Shown: piece by piece, positions 51,863 through 59,794 of the stretch
Layout: every line of letters begins with the position of its first letter
Numbering within the stretch: position 1 is the stretch's first letter
Source: JANOSH01 sp031415695
GTDB lineage: Bacteria; Actinomycetota; Acidimicrobiia; Acidimicrobiales; Ilumatobacteraceae
Assembly (NCBI GenBank): GCA_031415695.1
Contig: JANOSH010000051.1
Coordinates: 186,001-250,000, forward strand
Direction of reading: 5' to 3'
Length of the DNA: 64,000 bases
Position numbers and translations under genes: made by a program
Notes under the pieces: generated by a model
What the model saw: the letters and a program-made list of their open reading frames with translations, nothing else
Told to the model about the DNA's origin: nothing
The model's database searches: none

Positions 51863-52783
51863 ATGCCTCGACTATGTGAAGACCGCGTCGCCATCGTTAC
51901 TGGCGCAGGCCGTGGAATTGGCCGAGAGCATGCACTCTCTCTTGCTCGCCATGGAGCCAAGGTCGTTGTCAATGACCTTGGTGGCAATATCGACGGTACG
52001 GGCGGCGATGTGAGTCCGGCACAATCGGTGGTCAACGAGATTAATGCCATGGGAGGCAACGCCGTGGTCAACGGTGACGACGTCTCGAGTTGGGAAGGTG
52101 CCCAGAACATGGTGAACCAGGCCATCGAGACCTTCGGCGACCTGCACGTAGTGGTCAACAACGCAGGAATCCTGCGCGACCGAGTGCTGGTCAACATGAC
52201 CGAGGATGAATGGGACATGGTCATTAAGGTCCACCTCAAGGGCACCTTCGCCCCGGCTCGGTGGGCTGCGGCGTACTGGCGTGAACAGGTGAAGTCTGGC
52301 AAGGAAGCATCGGGTCGTATTATCAACACCACATCGGTCTCAGGAATTTATGGCAACCCTGGCCAAACTAACTATGGCGCAGCAAAGGCTGGCATCGCCG
52401 CGTTTACAAACATCGCCGCCCTTGAGCTGTCACGCTATGGCTGCACGGTGAACGCCGTGGCGCCCGTTGCTCTGACCCGTATGACCGAAGGGCTCGGCCC
52501 GGCGCCGGAAACCGATGCCGACCGTGAACTGCGTGCGCCTCATTGGATTGCTCCGATCGTCACTTGGTTGGCGTCACGCGAGAGCGACGGGGTTACCGGT
52601 CGCGTGTTCGAAGCTTCTGGTTCCACTCTGGCCATCGCCGAAGGCTGGCACCGAGGCCCCCGAACAGCGCCGATCGACGACCCAACCAAGCTCGGCCCCG
52701 CCGTGCGCGGTCTACTCGCAGAGGCACGCCAGAATGCAGGTATGGACGGCGAATACGGCACCTGGCCCCAGCCACGAAGCTGA
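51863..52783 (+). CDS. SDR family oxidoreductase (MFE-2/FabG-like)
   Basis: A 306-residue classical SDR similar to the hydroxyacyl-CoA dehydrogenase part of peroxisomal MFE-2. The cofactor motif TGAGRGIGREHA is at about 12-23, VVVNDLGG confers the NAD site, NNAGIL follows, catalytic Ser is in NTTSVSGIYG, and YGAAK is the YxxxK motif. The 40-residue longer C-terminus is typical of that group. ATG at 51863 is set by GGAG six bases upstream. It is divergent from the Roadblock gene. Probably acts in beta-oxidation together with other acyl-CoA enzymes in the window. Confidence 0.92.
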   Translation: MPRLCEDRVAIVTGAGRGIGREHALSLARHGAKVVVNDLGGNIDGTGGDVSPAQSVVNEINAMGGNAVVNGDDVSSWEGAQNMVNQAIETFGDLHVVVNNAGILRDRVLVNMTEDEWDMVIKVHLKGTFAPARWAAAYWREQVKSGKEASGRIINTTSVSGIYGNPGQTNYGAAKAGIAAFTNIAALELSRYGCTVNAVAPVALTRMTEGLGPAPETDADRELRAPHWIAPIVTWLASRESDGVTGRVFEASGSTLAIAEGWHRGPRTAPIDDPTKLGPAVRGLLAEARQNAGMDGEYGTWPQPRS

Positions 52784-52790
52784 CACGTCG

Positions 52791-55130
52791 CTACGGCAGT
52801 TCACTGTTGTAATCCCACGTTGGCCACTGACTAACGGTGGCCAACGCTCGGCGCATAGTTGCATCGAACAGTGATTGGTGATTGGCGACCGAGCCGTTGA
52901 TGATGAGTGCCCAGGTCACCCCATTGGCCTGGTGCAGCATCATTCCCCTTGCGCCATGTAATCCACCGGTGTGACCCCATCGTCCGGTGTCCAACAAATC
53001 GAGCCCAAGCCCCCACCCGCCGGTATTGGGCTGGGCCGTCACCAACTGACGGCTCATATCGTCACTCAGGAGATGCGGGCCGGGTTTGGCGTTGTCCAGG
53101 CCGTCCAGAAAACGCACGAGGTCGACAGTGGAACCAACCAGGTTTCCTGCACCTCCTAGGGCTTCCATAAACAGCCCACCCCCGGGCACGTCCGCAGGTG
53201 GGGTGCGATGGGCAACGTCGTTTGTTGCGAATCGCTGGCTTCGACCGATGCCAACCTGGTCGATGCCGCGCGGCGACAGCACATGCTGTGTCAGGTAGTC
53301 AGCTAACGACTGGCCGGACACGACTTCTACCAATAGGCCGAGGAGGCAATAGTTGATATTTCGATAGCCAAAGGTAGCGCCGGGGTCGCCCGTCATGGGT
53401 AACGAAACAAACCAGCGTGCCGCCTTCTGACACGAATCGGCCCCGGGTAACCCAAACACTTCGGCAACACCAGGTTCCTCGTTAAAGAAGGGGTCGGGCG
53501 ATGTTCTTAATCCCGACGTATGGCTCAGGAGGTGCCGAACGGTAATCAGGCTCAAGCGTGGATCATGACCGGCCGGTAGTCTCAATCGTCCAGCTAGAAG
53601 CTCGAACGCTGGCTCGTCAAGCGCTACTTGCCCCCGTTCGACAAGCTGCAAAAGTGCGGCAGCCGTGAAGGTTTTGGTCATCGACGCGTATCGCAGCCGT
53701 GAGTCGACTCGCATGGGCGTTTCGGCGTCATCACGAGCGCCGTAGGCTCGGGCGAAAACGAGGCGACCGTCTTTGGCTACGGCGACAGTTGCGCCGAGTG
53801 CATTTGTTTCAAACAGCATCTGCTCGATAGTGGCATCGAACCCAGCTGGAACCGGGGTTCCCTGAGCCGTTGCGGGCACCCGGGGAATCAGCGGATCGGG
53901 TGGAACCGGTCGACCAATCACGTACGCTCGTAACGTCAGTGCGATCTCCATCGCCTGATCAGCCGCTACCGAGATCTCGTCGCCGGTTCCGACGCTGCTC
54001 ACGAGCGACGACGTGGTGTCGAGCCCGGCACCCGGCAGGGCAAGCGCGCTCAGCCCCCGTGAACGCTGAGCGGGGTAGACGCGAACCTGACCGGCATCGG
54101 TGACATTGCTGGCGTGCACGTCTACCCAAACGGCCGACGCGCTGGCGACAGGAAGCCCGGCGGTCTTGAGCGACGAATTACGCCGGAAGGGTGGCTCGAT
54201 CAGGTGCTGTTCGACGAGCTGATTGCCCGAGAGCGGAACAACGAGACCCGTGACGTCCTTGGGTGCAGATGGCCCCGTGAACCAACCGACCAGATCGACC
54301 GTTGCCCGACACGGCGACGATGCACTGAGCGAAATTGAGCGGCCCTGTCCGTTGGCCACGGCAACGAGGTTCGTGGCGGTCCAACCTAACGCTGGGAGCT
54401 GCAACTGCGAGACGAGGCCTGCTGCGGCGCCGGTGGGCACCACTTCGACGTATCCGGGTGGCGCGGCGTCGGTGAGAGCCACCGACACGAGGGCTGTTGC
54501 ATCGACCGGGACCGAATCGAGGGCTATGCGTACTGGGCTGGTTCCTGAAACATCGCCGTCGAAGACCCGGCTGTCGTTGGAGCGAACGAAACGCCCGGCG
54601 CTGGCACCGCGAGGGGACGGTGTAAACCACCCGGCGACGTCGGCAACCACGTGGGTACGAGTCGAGCTCAACACGCTGATTGTGCCCTGAGCTCCGAGCG
54701 TCGAGAGAACGGTCTTGCCCACAGCGTCGCCGTCACCCGCTACGTACACCGTCCCGAAAGGCGGTGGTTCGCCGTCACCCCACACCACGAGGTTTCCCGC
54801 CTCGGTCGTGCCGAACATGGTGATTGTGACCAGCACTGCGCTTGCGCCCGCGGGTGCTGAGACGGGTATGTCTCGCCGCTCGCCTGCTTCGAGGACCGCT
54901 ACCGTTCGGCTGTCGTATACCCGGGCCACCGTTGGAGAAAATGCAGCCGCCTCGGGCACGACCGTGAGCGGAATGGTTGTGGTCGTCGTGGGGGCGACAC
55001 TGGTTGGGACACTGGAGGAAGCGGCGGCTGCAGTCGCTACAGGCGAGGCGGCCGTCGTCTTTGGTGTGGCCTTGGGGGCGGTTGGCGTACAGGCAGCCAG
55101 AACGAGCACAAGTACCAACAGCCGACGCAC
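52791..55130 (-). CDS. Lipoprotein with triple beta repeat and class C beta-lactamase-like domain
   Basis: 779 residues. A lipoprotein signal (LLVLVLVLAAC) leads to a Thr/Ala/Pro linker. Residues about 55-410 contain three beta-rich repeats of the actinobacterial surface type (RVYDSRTVAVLEAGE ... HVVADVAGWFTP; then ... CRATVDLVGWFTG; then a diverged third). Residues about 430-775 form a serine hydrolase of the beta-lactamase/esterase EstB type: SMTK (S-x-x-K), YRNINYCLLG (in place of Y-S-N) and HTGG. Likely surface-anchored; whether it acts on peptidoglycan, esters or D-peptides is open. It follows vanX-like gene by 25 bp on the same strand. Confidence 0.85.
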   Translation of the reverse strand: MRRLLVLVLVLAACTPTAPKATPKTTAASPVATAAAASSSVPTSVAPTTTTTIPLTVVPEAAAFSPTVARVYDSRTVAVLEAGERRDIPVSAPAGASAVLVTITMFGTTEAGNLVVWGDGEPPPFGTVYVAGDGDAVGKTVLSTLGAQGTISVLSSTRTHVVADVAGWFTPSPRGASAGRFVRSNDSRVFDGDVSGTSPVRIALDSVPVDATALVSVALTDAAPPGYVEVVPTGAAAGLVSQLQLPALGWTATNLVAVANGQGRSISLSASSPCRATVDLVGWFTGPSAPKDVTGLVVPLSGNQLVEQHLIEPPFRRNSSLKTAGLPVASASAVWVDVHASNVTDAGQVRVYPAQRSRGLSALALPGAGLDTTSSLVSSVGTGDEISVAADQAMEIALTLRAYVIGRPVPPDPLIPRVPATAQGTPVPAGFDATIEQMLFETNALGATVAVAKDGRLVFARAYGARDDAETPMRVDSRLRYASMTKTFTAAALLQLVERGQVALDEPAFELLAGRLRLPAGHDPRLSLITVRHLLSHTSGLRTSPDPFFNEEPGVAEVFGLPGADSCQKAARWFVSLPMTGDPGATFGYRNINYCLLGLLVEVVSGQSLADYLTQHVLSPRGIDQVGIGRSQRFATNDVAHRTPPADVPGGGLFMEALGGAGNLVGSTVDLVRFLDGLDNAKPGPHLLSDDMSRQLVTAQPNTGGWGLGLDLLDTGRWGHTGGLHGARGMMLHQANGVTWALIINGSVANHQSLFDATMRRALATVSQWPTWDYNSELP

Positions 55131-55155
55131 GAAGACAAGCTAGTTGAGTGCAGGG

Positions 55156-55875
55156 TCAGGATTGGGGCAGCTGCGCTGGTCCATACAGCGGTTGGCAGCC
55201 ATAGATGCCGGCCCATCGCCGGGTGCCGAACTCGAAATGCCACCACTCGAAGGTCATCGCCGCAAATCCCTGCGCGGTCATCAGCCGGTACAACCAGCGG
55301 CGCAGCTCGCGTTCGGGCGATGGTTCGTTCTCGAGCGCAGCAAATTCGGCTGCTTCGGTGAACCCGTCGAACCCGGTGCCAAGGGCGAGGGGCGTTCCGT
55401 CGAAGGTGAGGGTGAGGTCGACCGTTCCGCCGGTGAGATGAGGTGGCGGTCGAAGCGGATCGGGGTCGGGGAAGGCTACGAAACCCTCGGGTAGTCCGGG
55501 GTTACTGTACGCCGCTGTATAGAGCTCAGCTTGCAGATCGAGTGGCCGCCACGCATCGAAGATCGCCAGTCCCCAGCGCGGCGGCAGCGACTCGGCAACC
55601 TGCTTGAGCCGCTGAGTGGCTTCGGTGCGCAGCCACGCCCCGCTGATGGCAGTGGACCAGCCGGCGTGAAAGTAGTTGTCGAGCACTCGAATTCTTGTGT
55701 GCTCAACCTTCACGAGTGGCTCTGACCTCGGGTCAGAAACCACGGGCTGATTGACTGGCTCGAAAAGGTGCGGAAGCGGCGGTTGGACGTCGACGTGCCC
55801 CCCGAACTCACGTAGGACTGCCGTCGCGTCTCGGGTGTAGTTCGGCTCGTCGAAGCGGGGAGAGTTAGCCAGCAT
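55156..55875 (-). CDS. VanX-type D-alanyl-D-alanine dipeptidase (M15D)
   Basis: A 239-residue zinc peptidase. Zinc-site residues are in HLTGGTVDLTL (H-x-x-G-x-x-x-D, in place of the usual SxHxxGxAxD) and EWWHFEFG (catalytic Glu, His); the substrate Arg is in FDAWRPLDLQ. Family members hydrolyse D-Ala-D-Ala. No vanH/vanA or sensor genes accompany it, so housekeeping D-dipeptide recycling is more likely than glycopeptide resistance. ATG at 55875 overlaps the upstream flavin-oxidoreductase stop by 11 bases; ATG at 55884 is an alternative. The substitution of Ser before the first His is mild. Confidence 0.87.
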   Translation of the reverse strand: MLANSPRFDEPNYTRDATAVLREFGGHVDVQPPLPHLFEPVNQPVVSDPRSEPLVKVEHTRIRVLDNYFHAGWSTAISGAWLRTEATQRLKQVAESLPPRWGLAIFDAWRPLDLQAELYTAAYSNPGLPEGFVAFPDPDPLRPPPHLTGGTVDLTLTFDGTPLALGTGFDGFTEAAEFAALENEPSPERELRRWLYRLMTAQGFAAMTFEWWHFEFGTRRWAGIYGCQPLYGPAQLPQS

Positions 55876-56833
55876 GAAGGACATCGGCGACCGTGCGTAG
55901 AAGTGTTGGTGCATGGTCGAGTTCGAGAACCGGTAACAGGAACTCGTCGATGGCGTGTTCATCGAACAATCGGGCTAGCTGTTCAGCACACTCAGATACT
56001 GATCCGGCTATCACGAACGGTGTCACCCATTCGTCGCGGATGTACTGCCCGGCGGCGTGCAGCCCATCGGACATGGCGCTACGGATGGTGTGAACGTCGT
56101 TGTCGGTGACCCCGAGCAGTTCGCGAACGTGCGGTGGCGAATCAACGAGCCGGTAGGTCATGTGGGGTTTCACCGCGTCGAGTTCGGCCTGGGTTGTGAC
56201 CACCATGGTCGAATAGCACAGTTGCGGTTTGTTGTCGGTTCGTGTGGCACCCTGGCGGACCAGGTCTATGGAGTCGGCCACGAAGTCGCGGTGAAGGAAG
56301 TCGAGAAAGACCCCGTCGCACAGTTCGCCGCCAAGTTGCAACATCTTGGGACCGCGGCCGGCAAGCCACAGTTCGAGGGATGGTCGGCCATACGGCAACC
56401 GGGCGTTGTTCAGCTTGAACGTAGAGGCCTGCATGGTGACCGGGTTGCCCGACAGCAGGCCTCGACAGGCAACGAGCATGTCTCGAACGGCGGTGAGCGG
56501 TGCGGTACGCTCGATTCCCAACGGCCCGAGGGTAAGGCTTCCTCCGGCACCTACTCCGAGGAAGGCGCGACCACCCGTGAGTTCGTCGAGCGTTGCGATG
56601 GCGGTGACGGTGCTCGACACATGGCGGGTATACGGATTTGTTATTCCCGTGCCGAGGCGGATGTGTCGGGTTGCGAGACCAATTGCCGTAAGGGTGACAT
56701 AGACATCGCGTGTAGCGAGTCCTTCGTCGTACACCCAACACCGTTCAAAGCCAAGCTGTTCGGCCAACTGTGCCAGGCCAACGATGTCGCCAATGGGTGC
56801 TTCGGGTATGAGGTTGACGCTGCCGCGGAGCAT
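55865..56833 (-). CDS. LLM-class flavin-dependent oxidoreductase
   Basis: A 322-residue TIM-barrel enzyme of the bacterial luciferase-like superfamily, F420- or FMN-dependent. Segments: GLAQLAEQLGFERCWVYDEGLATRDVYVTLTAIGLAT, IRLGTGITNPYTRHVSSTVTAIATLDELTGGRAFLGVGAGG, and ELWLAGRGPKMLQLGGELCDGVFLDF. The motif series is close to F420-dependent 5,10-methylene-H4MPT reductase-like and related actinobacterial proteins, so F420 is the likelier cofactor (inference). It begins nine bases after the yqeC-methyltransferase gene and overlaps the vanX-like gene, making it part of the selenium/molybdenum operon by position. Confidence 0.92.
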   Translation of the reverse strand: MLRGSVNLIPEAPIGDIVGLAQLAEQLGFERCWVYDEGLATRDVYVTLTAIGLATRHIRLGTGITNPYTRHVSSTVTAIATLDELTGGRAFLGVGAGGSLTLGPLGIERTAPLTAVRDMLVACRGLLSGNPVTMQASTFKLNNARLPYGRPSLELWLAGRGPKMLQLGGELCDGVFLDFLHRDFVADSIDLVRQGATRTDNKPQLCYSTMVVTTQAELDAVKPHMTYRLVDSPPHVRELLGVTDNDVHTIRSAMSDGLHAAGQYIRDEWVTPFVIAGSVSECAEQLARLFDEHAIDEFLLPVLELDHAPTLLRTVADVLHAG

Positions 56834-56842
56834 CGGGCAAGG

Positions 56843-58243
56843 CTAGCGCCGGCGAATGGTGTGGAACTCGGTGACGTGTCGAAATTCGAACACTTCACCG
56901 AGCCCCATGCGCGTGGGGAGGGCTCGGATGGCGCTGGCGACCAGTGCCTGTTGTTCATCGCCGAGTGCGGCAATGAAGCTGGTGGAGAGCGCGCGTGCGA
57001 CCAGCATGTCGACAGTGAACAGTGGGTCGAAATTCAAGTGGCCATCGATGACTTGATCGAAACGTTGGTCGTGTCCGAACGCGTCGCGCCAACGCGACGT
57101 GTGGTGCGACGGTGTTGTGCCTCGATACTCAGCGACGACCGCTTCGAACGCGGCCTGCAAGGGATCGTCGGTTCGACGCCTGTTCCACACGAGACCAACT
57201 GTGCCGCCCGATCGAATCACCCGGGCGAGTTCGGTGACGGCTCGAGGGGCGTCGAACCAGTGAAAGGCTTGGGCCACTGTGGCAACGTCGACGCTGGCTG
57301 GGCCGAGTGGAAGCTGTTCGGCGACACCATCGAGCGCAGCTACGGTTGGGTAGTGCGCGACGAATGCCGAACGTAAGGCGGCCACCGGTTCTACCGCAGT
57401 CACATGTGCGCCGGTTGCAATGAGGGACCGGGTGAACTTGCCGGTTCCCGCGGCAACATCGACGACCTGGCGGTCGGGCCCGAGACCGAGCCCGGTTTCC
57501 CCGCACAGCCAATCGTCGAGCTGTGCCGGATAGTCGGGTCGGCCCGCCACGTAGGTATCAGCCGCGCGGTTGTAACCGACATCGGCAGCTTGGTGGACGC
57601 CTCGGCCGAGGTCGACCTGCACCGCCGTGACGCCAAACCGGGTCAGTTCCAGGGCGACAGCGCGAGCCTTGGGCTCGTCGTCGAGTTGCCGAGTGATCAG
57701 AACGATGTGATGCCGAGCCTGCGTGGGGAGGCCCTTTCGACCCCCATCGGTACTCTGCAGCACCTGGGCGGCGCGTGCTGGCGTCAGCCGGTCGTATGGC
57801 GAACAGCCCGCCAGCGCCGCTACCCGCAGCGGCCGGTGAGCGACATCTTCGATAACCCGGTCGACAGCTTCGGCGGCCATCAAGCACAAGACAAGCGTGG
57901 CGCTAGTGGGGATTGCTGGCTCGTGCGAATCGGGAGCCTTGACGAGTCGGTGACGTGCTCCGTCAGCCTCGACCAATACGTAGTCGAACTGTTTCGACAA
58001 GTCGCCGACTTCAGCGGGGGTGAGCCCAACGAGCTTGTCGCCCTTACGACCCTTGACCACAACGTTTCGACCGAGTTCCTGGCCGACGCCAAGATGGGTG
58101 GTCGTCGTGATCACTACCGACCGGCCGTCGGCAACCAGTTCGTCGTATAACCGGTGGATCAATGTGGTCTTGCCGCCGGCCCCGACAACGGCGATAACTT
58201 CTCGCTGGCCAAGTTGGAAGATGGTGGCGAGCTTTTCGGTCAT
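56843..58243 (-). CDS. yqeC: YqeC-type selenium-dependent hydroxylase accessory protein fused to a SAM methyltransferase
   Basis: 466 residues in two parts. Residues 1-220 match YqeC: a P-loop VIAVVGAGGKTTLIHRLYDEL, VVITTTTHLG, FDYVLVEADGARHRLVKAPDSHEP and GRKGLPTQARHHIVLITR. Residues about 228-466 are a class I methyltransferase starting YNRAADTYVAGRPDYPAQLDDWL, with motif I VVDVAAGTGKFTRSL and VATVAQAFHWFDAPRA. Standalone YqeC is about 220-255 residues, so the join is a gene fusion with no stop or frameshift between. YqeC is tied to selenium-dependent molybdenum hydroxylases. ATGA couples it to yqeB upstream. The methyltransferase's link to selenium is unknown. Confidence 0.85.
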   Translation of the reverse strand: MTEKLATIFQLGQREVIAVVGAGGKTTLIHRLYDELVADGRSVVITTTTHLGVGQELGRNVVVKGRKGDKLVGLTPAEVGDLSKQFDYVLVEADGARHRLVKAPDSHEPAIPTSATLVLCLMAAEAVDRVIEDVAHRPLRVAALAGCSPYDRLTPARAAQVLQSTDGGRKGLPTQARHHIVLITRQLDDEPKARAVALELTRFGVTAVQVDLGRGVHQAADVGYNRAADTYVAGRPDYPAQLDDWLCGETGLGLGPDRQVVDVAAGTGKFTRSLIATGAHVTAVEPVAALRSAFVAHYPTVAALDGVAEQLPLGPASVDVATVAQAFHWFDAPRAVTELARVIRSGGTVGLVWNRRRTDDPLQAAFEAVVAEYRGTTPSHHTSRWRDAFGHDQRFDQVIDGHLNFDPLFTVDMLVARALSTSFIAALGDEQQALVASAIRALPTRMGLGEVFEFRHVTEFHTIRRR

Positions 58244-59034
58244 CGGAGTGTGAGGACCGCTTCGAGGACCCCGCCGCCAACGGCAAGGGCCTTGTCGCTG
58301 ATCTCGAAGCATGCGTCGTGATCGATGCGAGGGTCGACATCGCCGATCTTGAGCCCGGCCGTCACGTGGGTACCAGACCGCACGAGGCCTCGAATCATCC
58401 CATCGAAGGGTGCAACGACACTGCCGTCGGTAAGCCCCTCGATGTGGCCTAGGAGCTGCCCCTCGGTGACGGTGTCACCAATCGCTGATCGCCACACGGC
58501 AATGCCTTCGACGGATGAACGAAGTACCCGCTCGGCCCCCCTCCCGCCGATCTCGCCCGGTGTGCCAGTGTTGGCCAGGGCCGACCCGCTCCAAATGGCT
58601 CGACCAAGACGGTGGCCACGCATCGTTTCGATCACCACATGGCAGTCGAGTGCGGCAGTGAATCCGGGTCCAAGACCGACCACCAATGGCGCATCGTCGA
58701 GGGTGGTGTCGATGTTGCGTTTGGCGAGCCGAGCGTCGATGACGATGTCGGCTCCTAGGTCAGGCAATGTCGGGCTAATGATCACGGCAACGACACCGCG
58801 CTGAGTCAGGGCGACGGCGTTGTTAGCCGTGGTGTATTCGCCCACCATGGATTCGATCTCGACTCGCTGTTCGTGAACAGCGCTCGACAATGATACTGCC
58901 CGGCGAACCGATAAGGGATGTGCCAGCTCGCAAACGACCACCGGGAACCCTGCACGGTGTAACCGCCAGACGACGCCGGTGGCTAGGTCGCCGCCGCCGC
59001 GCACGACGACAAGCCGGTTAGGTGGCGCTCGCAC
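58240..59034 (-). CDS. yqeB: YqeB/EF2563-type selenium-dependent molybdenum hydroxylase protein
   Basis: A 264-residue protein of the family always found with selenium-dependent molybdenum hydroxylases. The Rossmann motif VVVRGGGDLATGVVWRLHRAGFPVVVCEL, then PLSVRRAVSLSSAVHEQRVEIESM, are diagnostic; VIDARLAKRNIDTTLDDAPLVVGLGPGFTA and TGTPGEIGGRGAERVLRS follow in family order. GTG at 59034 is assumed, overlapping xdhC by 17 bases; an earlier frame adds an unrelated Arg-rich tail. It probably helps insert selenium or mature the molybdenum cofactor, although the biochemistry is not settled. Confidence 0.87.
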   Translation of the reverse strand: MRAPPNRLVVVRGGGDLATGVVWRLHRAGFPVVVCELAHPLSVRRAVSLSSAVHEQRVEIESMVGEYTTANNAVALTQRGVVAVIISPTLPDLGADIVIDARLAKRNIDTTLDDAPLVVGLGPGFTAALDCHVVIETMRGHRLGRAIWSGSALANTGTPGEIGGRGAERVLRSSVEGIAVWRSAIGDTVTEGQLLGHIEGLTDGSVVAPFDGMIRGLVRSGTHVTAGLKIGDVDPRIDHDACFEISDKALAVGGGVLEAVLTLR

Positions 59035-59794
59035 GACGACTTTGGACGATCTCGGCCATGATCGACACCGCAATCTCACGCGGTGTTTCGGCCGCAATTT
59101 CGAGACCGATGGGCGAACGCAAACGTGCGAGTTGCTCGAGGGTACTGCCGCGTTCCTTGAGTCGTTCAACCGTAGTGGCGAAGCGACGCTTGGACCCCAT
59201 GACGCCCACGCTTCGAGCCGAGGAGGCCAAGATCACCGGCAAGATTTCGAGATCGACCCCAACGTTTCTGGTTACCAAAACGACATCGGTATTGGAGGTG
59301 ATCGGCGCGCTCGCGACGACGTCGGCAATCGGTCCGGCGCAGCGAACGTCGGCATGTGGCAACAGGTCGGCTGTGACCAGTTCAGCTCGATCATCGGCGG
59401 CGACAACACGAAATCCCATCCAGTGGGCGAGGTCAATGACGGCACGGCCAACGTGCCCGCATCCAATCACGTAGATAGTTGCATCGGGGCTCAATGGCTC
59501 CACGTAGATCTCTACCTCTCCTCCGCATACACCCGGGTCACCAACGCCGGGATCAAGCAGTTCATAGCTCAATTTGATGGCGATACCGGTACGCAGTGAT
59601 TCGAGTGCGGCTGCGATGACTCGTGACTCCATCTCGCCGCCGCCGACTGTGCCCGACGTTCGCCCGTCGCCGTATATGACCATTTTGGATCCGGGTCGTC
59701 GCGGGACAGAACGCCGAGTCGAGACGACGGTTGCCAGCGCGACCACCTCGCCGCGATCGACCGCAGCGAGCGCTTCGCGATAGAGCGCAGTCAT
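59018..59794 (-). CDS. xdhC: XdhC/CoxI family molybdenum-hydroxylase maturation protein
   Basis: A 258-residue two-domain protein. N-terminal XdhC_CoxI domain: ALATVVSTRRSVPRRPGSKMVIYGDGRTSGTVGGGEMESRVI and CGGEVEIYVEPL; C-terminal Rossmann domain: IYVIGCGHVGRAVIDLAHWMGFRVVAADDR. In Rhodobacter XdhC binds molybdenum cofactor and aids its sulfuration before insertion into xanthine dehydrogenase; in selenium systems an XdhC homologue may guide selenium transfer. ATG at 59794 overlaps the amidohydrolase stop (ATGA); the longer upstream frame shadows that gene. No hydroxylase subunits (xdhA/B-like) are in the window. Confidence 0.92.
   Translation of the reverse strand: MTALYREALAAVDRGEVVALATVVSTRRSVPRRPGSKMVIYGDGRTSGTVGGGEMESRVIAAALESLRTGIAIKLSYELLDPGVGDPGVCGGEVEIYVEPLSPDATIYVIGCGHVGRAVIDLAHWMGFRVVAADDRAELVTADLLPHADVRCAGPIADVVASAPITSNTDVVLVTRNVGVDLEILPVILASSARSVGVMGSKRRFATTVERLKERGSTLEQLARLRSPIGLEIAAETPREIAVSIMAEIVQSRRASAT

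Noticed and set aside
55156..55875. VanX-like gene as part of a vancomycin-resistance cluster
   Set aside because: No vanH, vanA/B ligase or sensor-regulator genes are nearby, and it sits in an operon with unrelated enzymes.
56057..57376. Long plus-strand open frame (439 codons) opposite the LLM oxidoreductase and yqeC genes
   Set aside because: It lies antisense to two clear enzyme genes and has Cys/Gly/Glu-rich composition with no motif. It is a high-GC shadow frame.
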